Positions 61,723 to 64,000 of a stretch of 64,000 nucleotides of DNA are shown here, piece after piece. Positions within the stretch are counted from its first letter, which is position 1. Each line of letters opens with the position of its first letter. The position numbers were made by a program, and so were the translations under genes. Source of the stretch: an uncultured Desulfobacterium sp. (lineage in GTDB: Bacteria > Desulfobacterota > DSM-4660 > Desulfatiglandales > Desulfatiglandaceae); contig LT984856.1 in assembly GCA_900258555.1 (NCBI GenBank), forward strand, positions 598,356-662,355. Reading direction: 5' to 3'. The notes beneath the pieces are model-generated. The model saw nothing but the letters and a program-made list of their open reading frames with translations. It was not told the DNA's origin and did no database searches.

Positions 61723-63036
61723 CTACTCTGATTCGCCAGATGATACCCACTTGTCCCAGCCCACTATTTCGGTCGGGTTGGCGAATGTTGTAATTCTTCC
61801 TTCCGGAAAGATCTTTTTTCTGGCCTCTATCGTCTGCGGATCATAGAGCTGCTCCAGGGGTGCAAGCTGCTGTGGCGCAAGGACCTCCATATAGGGTATT
61901 CTTATGGAAGGAACGCTCTTTTTCAATTCCATCAAAGAACCCCAGACCTCTGGTACTGGAATTCCCCAGTTGGATTGAAGTGCGGTTATTACTGTAAATC
62001 CCCAGTTTTCAAAATTGATAGCCTCTCCAAAGGCAAAGGGCGAAAGATGGGGTTTACCATTATAGTCGGAATGCCTATTCCAATAAGTCGTGTAACATTT
62101 CATCATCCTCTGTTTACTATCAAAAATATCCCATGAATAGGCAACTCCCCACTCTTTATCCATTATGGCAATCCTGGTGCTATACCAGTCGGCATATCCT
62201 CCCTTGACCGGTATAGCCCTCACGACCCAGCAGTCCCTGGACTGGCTGACTGTCCCTTTGATAAACTCCCCGAACTGCTTCGTGTTGGGGCCATATTTAT
62301 CAAGCAAAGTCAGCCCCTCATAGTAATCTACAGGAAGGAATGACTTAAATTTGGTTTCCCCGATAATCTGGAATTTTTCATCGGTTATTCTCCAGAGATA
62401 TGCCTCTGCGAAGGTTAGATCAGACCCCACGAGCGCATCCCCTCCTCCAGCGGGAGTCAGCCTCCTTTCCTTTCTCAATGATGGAAACCATACCCATGTG
62501 TCATTTTCCTGGGCCTTGTTATTTGGACTTTTTACAAGAATGCCTGTTCCGCGCGTGTCTGCCGGATGGACCCAGTGCTGGATCATAAACCAGTCTTCAC
62601 CATCTTTTTTATCTTCGGCAAAGTTCGGGTCCAGATATTCCTTGGGCGCCATGGGATTAAGATCACAGCGCCAACCGGCGATCTTTCTTACCCCGCCTTC
62701 GTGAACTACATCAATATATACAAACATTCTCATGCTATAGCCTTCAGAGTGGGATGCACTATACTGTTTCTGCATCAGCTCAAGGCCGGTCGTTCCGTAC
62801 TTTTTCTTTTCTTCCTCAGTGGTAAGTTGTAGCTGCCATGTGGGCCATCTCTTTTCGAGCGTACGACTATCTTTGCCTTTTTCTTCCCAGATTTTCAGTT
62901 CGTCCCATCCATACTTATCAGACAGGTCCTGACGCATGCATTCGTAGTTGAAACAGTCTTCCAAACAAAATCCGCTATTGAAAATGAACAGCAAAACCAT
63001 AGTTAACATCAGTTGAACAAAACAAAATCTCTTCAT
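61723..63036 (-). CDS. DUF1329 outer-membrane lipoprotein-sorting-like protein
   Basis: A 437-aa secreted protein, signal peptide to about residue 24, then the DUF1329 fold related to LolA/LolB-like lipid carriers (MRMFVYIDVVHEGGVRKIAG, WVWFPSLRKERRLTPAGGG, DLTFAEAYLWRI, KEWGVAYSWDIFDSKQRMM). Expected to ferry a hydrophobic cargo across the periplasm for the MMPL exporter encoded downstream. Strong GGGGGGAAG ribosome site. Four N-terminal Cys residues (CLEDCFNYEC and C5) are notable. First gene of the operon. Confidence 0.83.
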   Translation of the reverse strand: MKRFCFVQLMLTMVLLFIFNSGFCLEDCFNYECMRQDLSDKYGWDELKIWEEKGKDSRTLEKRWPTWQLQLTTEEEKKKYGTTGLELMQKQYSASHSEGYSMRMFVYIDVVHEGGVRKIAGWRCDLNPMAPKEYLDPNFAEDKKDGEDWFMIQHWVHPADTRGTGILVKSPNNKAQENDTWVWFPSLRKERRLTPAGGGDALVGSDLTFAEAYLWRITDEKFQIIGETKFKSFLPVDYYEGLTLLDKYGPNTKQFGEFIKGTVSQSRDCWVVRAIPVKGGYADWYSTRIAIMDKEWGVAYSWDIFDSKQRMMKCYTTYWNRHSDYNGKPHLSPFAFGEAINFENWGFTVITALQSNWGIPVPEVWGSLMELKKSVPSIRIPYMEVLAPQQLAPLEQLYDPQTIEARKKIFPEGRITTFANPTEIVGWDKWVSSGESE

Positions 63037-63158
63037 TCTTCCCCCCTTTTTGAACTCAACAAGCCAAACATAATCCTCCAGTTATCGACGACCAGAAGGC
63101 CTAACCACATTCCCGCAGAAAACCTGTCAATCGTCTGCATGCAAACGTTTCATAGCCA

Positions 63159-63172
63159 GCAATTCTTATGCC
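63159..63172 (-). promoter_or_regulatory. sigma-54 promoter of the DUF1329-MMPL operon
   Basis: Minus-strand TGGCATAAGAATTGCT: GG-N10-GC, TGGCA and TTGCT boxes. Predicted start near 63147, leader about 110 nt. It is one of two supported features in the 63037-63601 gap, with the hairpin at 63535-63556. Confidence 0.75.
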
Positions 63173-63534
63173 ATGAAAAGTATAATTGCCTCTGGTTTGT
63201 TATTATTAATCACAACATTCAGTTACGTCATAGCAGATTAGGGTTTAACAGAAGGCGGAAGCGTTAAAACCCCCATAACCATTGTTCTGCAGGACTGAGA
63301 GATGTCTTATCTTTAAATCTGATATTTCAGATTATTGCAGCGACAATAATATTATTAATAGTTATCCAGAAAGTTATCAGGGTTTAAATGTATTGAGGGT
63401 AAGAATTAGCTTCAAGGAATTTATGCGGAGAGCTTTTTAGGCGGCGTAGTAGAAAAGGCATAGCTCATAACATCATTTATGGGGCTTTATAAAAAATCTG
63501 ACAGGAAATTGATAAGTATGTTGTGAGGGCACCA

Positions 63535-63556
63535 TGGGGCGGATGATACCGCCCCA
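63535..63556 (-). terminator. hairpin downstream of the response regulator gene
   Basis: TGGGGCGG-ATGATA-CCGCCCCA, a perfect 8-bp stem with a 6-nt loop, 46 bases after the regulator stop on the minus strand. No U-run follows, so termination is inferred from position. Confidence 0.5.
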
Positions 63557-63601
63557 GGCACGTATTTGTCTTGAGTTTTTAAGATGTAGACACGCTCAGT
63601 C

Positions 63602-63964
63602 TTAGCCTGCAGCCGCCTCGAGGGCCATTGCAACCTTGGTCTTGAGTTCTGTCAAATCAAATGATTTGATGACATAAAAGTCCGCTGCAATAGATTTCAT
63701 GTCCCTCTTGAATGTATCATAGGCGGTACAGAGGACAACAGGCAAATTATAATACTTGTTCCTGATGTCTTGCAGAAGGTCAAGTCCGTCATAGCCCACC
63801 ATCTTGATGTCGAGGACAATAAGATCCGGCTTTTCTTCCTCAATCCTTTCCATCAGTTTGTAGCCGCTGTCAGCTGTTATGACTTCGTAGCCGGCCTCGC
63901 TTAACTCCTCGGAATAAAGATAGCGGATATGTTCTTCGTCATCAACGATCAGTATCTTTGCCAT
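63602..63964 (-). CDS. single-domain response regulator (CheY-like)
   Basis: A 120-aa receiver without output domain: acidic pair Asp8/Asp9 (LIVDDEEH), phospho-acceptor Asp52 (LIVLDIKM), Thr in VLCTAYD and Lys in YVIKSFDL, where the residue after Lys is Ser instead of the usual Pro. GGAGG seven bases before the ATG. It probably relays or sinks phosphate for a kinase encoded outside the window. Confidence 0.92.
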   Translation of the reverse strand: MAKILIVDDEEHIRYLYSEELSEAGYEVITADSGYKLMERIEEEKPDLIVLDIKMVGYDGLDLLQDIRNKYYNLPVVLCTAYDTFKRDMKSIAADFYVIKSFDLTELKTKVAMALEAAAG

Positions 63965-64000
63965 ATACTATCCTCCCGAGATTCATATTTGTTAAGATGT

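Overview
The window most likely comes from an anaerobic member of the Desulfobacterota (former Deltaproteobacteria). Pointers are the housekeeping block serA-DUF1844-degP-ispE-tRNA-Gln-prs-rplY-pth-carD-rluD, heavy apparent use of sigma-54 promoters and NtrC-type regulators, several radical SAM enzymes, methylmalonyl-CoA epimerase, FdhD/MobA, and a short MetE-like methionine synthase of the kind found in anaerobes. This placement is inference from gene content; no rRNA is present.

Layout. 1-3.7 kb: the edge of an exopolysaccharide/exosortase-type locus (export protein, PrsT-like TPR lipoprotein), each gene behind a -24/-12 promoter. 3.7-6.4 kb: a small PilZ/HD-GYP-partner-like domain protein, an HDOD protein and a sigma-54 response regulator. 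6.6-14.0 kb: an unusual operon of cobalamin-binding radical SAM protein, NifV-like homocitrate synthase, two-subunit aconitase-like isomerase, MFS transporter and YgiQ-type radical SAM protein. 14.2-23.8 kb: a potassium-uptake locus (NtrC-type regulator, histidine kinase, kdpF-A-B-C, and a kinase-less KdpD fused to a PTS EIIA domain) behind a sigma-54 promoter. 23.9-27.8 kb, convergent with it: lysine 2,3-aminomutase, an ATP-grasp ligase and an ATP-grasp/GNAT fusion, again behind a sigma-54 promoter. 28.2-36.8 kb: the housekeeping block. 36.9-40.7 kb: zinc-ribbon protein, mce, IF-1, fdhD-mobA and a CBS/DUF21 protein. 40.7-45.6 kb: a MacAB-TolC-like export operon with a broken LuxR regulator at its end and an internally deleted IS200/IS605 element at its head. 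46-54 kb: NCS2 permease, core-MetE, DAHP synthase, lytic transglycosylase, comB and gpmI. 54.3-54.5 kb: a MITE-like element with 49-bp inverted ends. 54.6-56.3 kb: CoA-disulfide-reductase-like enzyme with rhodanese. 56.4-63.2 kb: an operon of DUF1329 protein, DUF1302 porin-like protein, MMPL/RND exporter and a phosphate-binding-like periplasmic protein. 63.6-64 kb: a single-domain response regulator.

Two convergent systems (K+ uptake by Kdp; beta-lysine formation plus ligation/acetylation) share sigma-54 promoters and may form one osmotic-stress locus; the aminomutase/double-ligase operon and the homocitrate-type operon are the best candidates for undescribed biosynthetic pathways. Several intergenic gaps carry degenerate arrays with an exact 7-nt period, a repeat class that no annotated feature explains. 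All function statements come from reading translated motifs; no database search was run.
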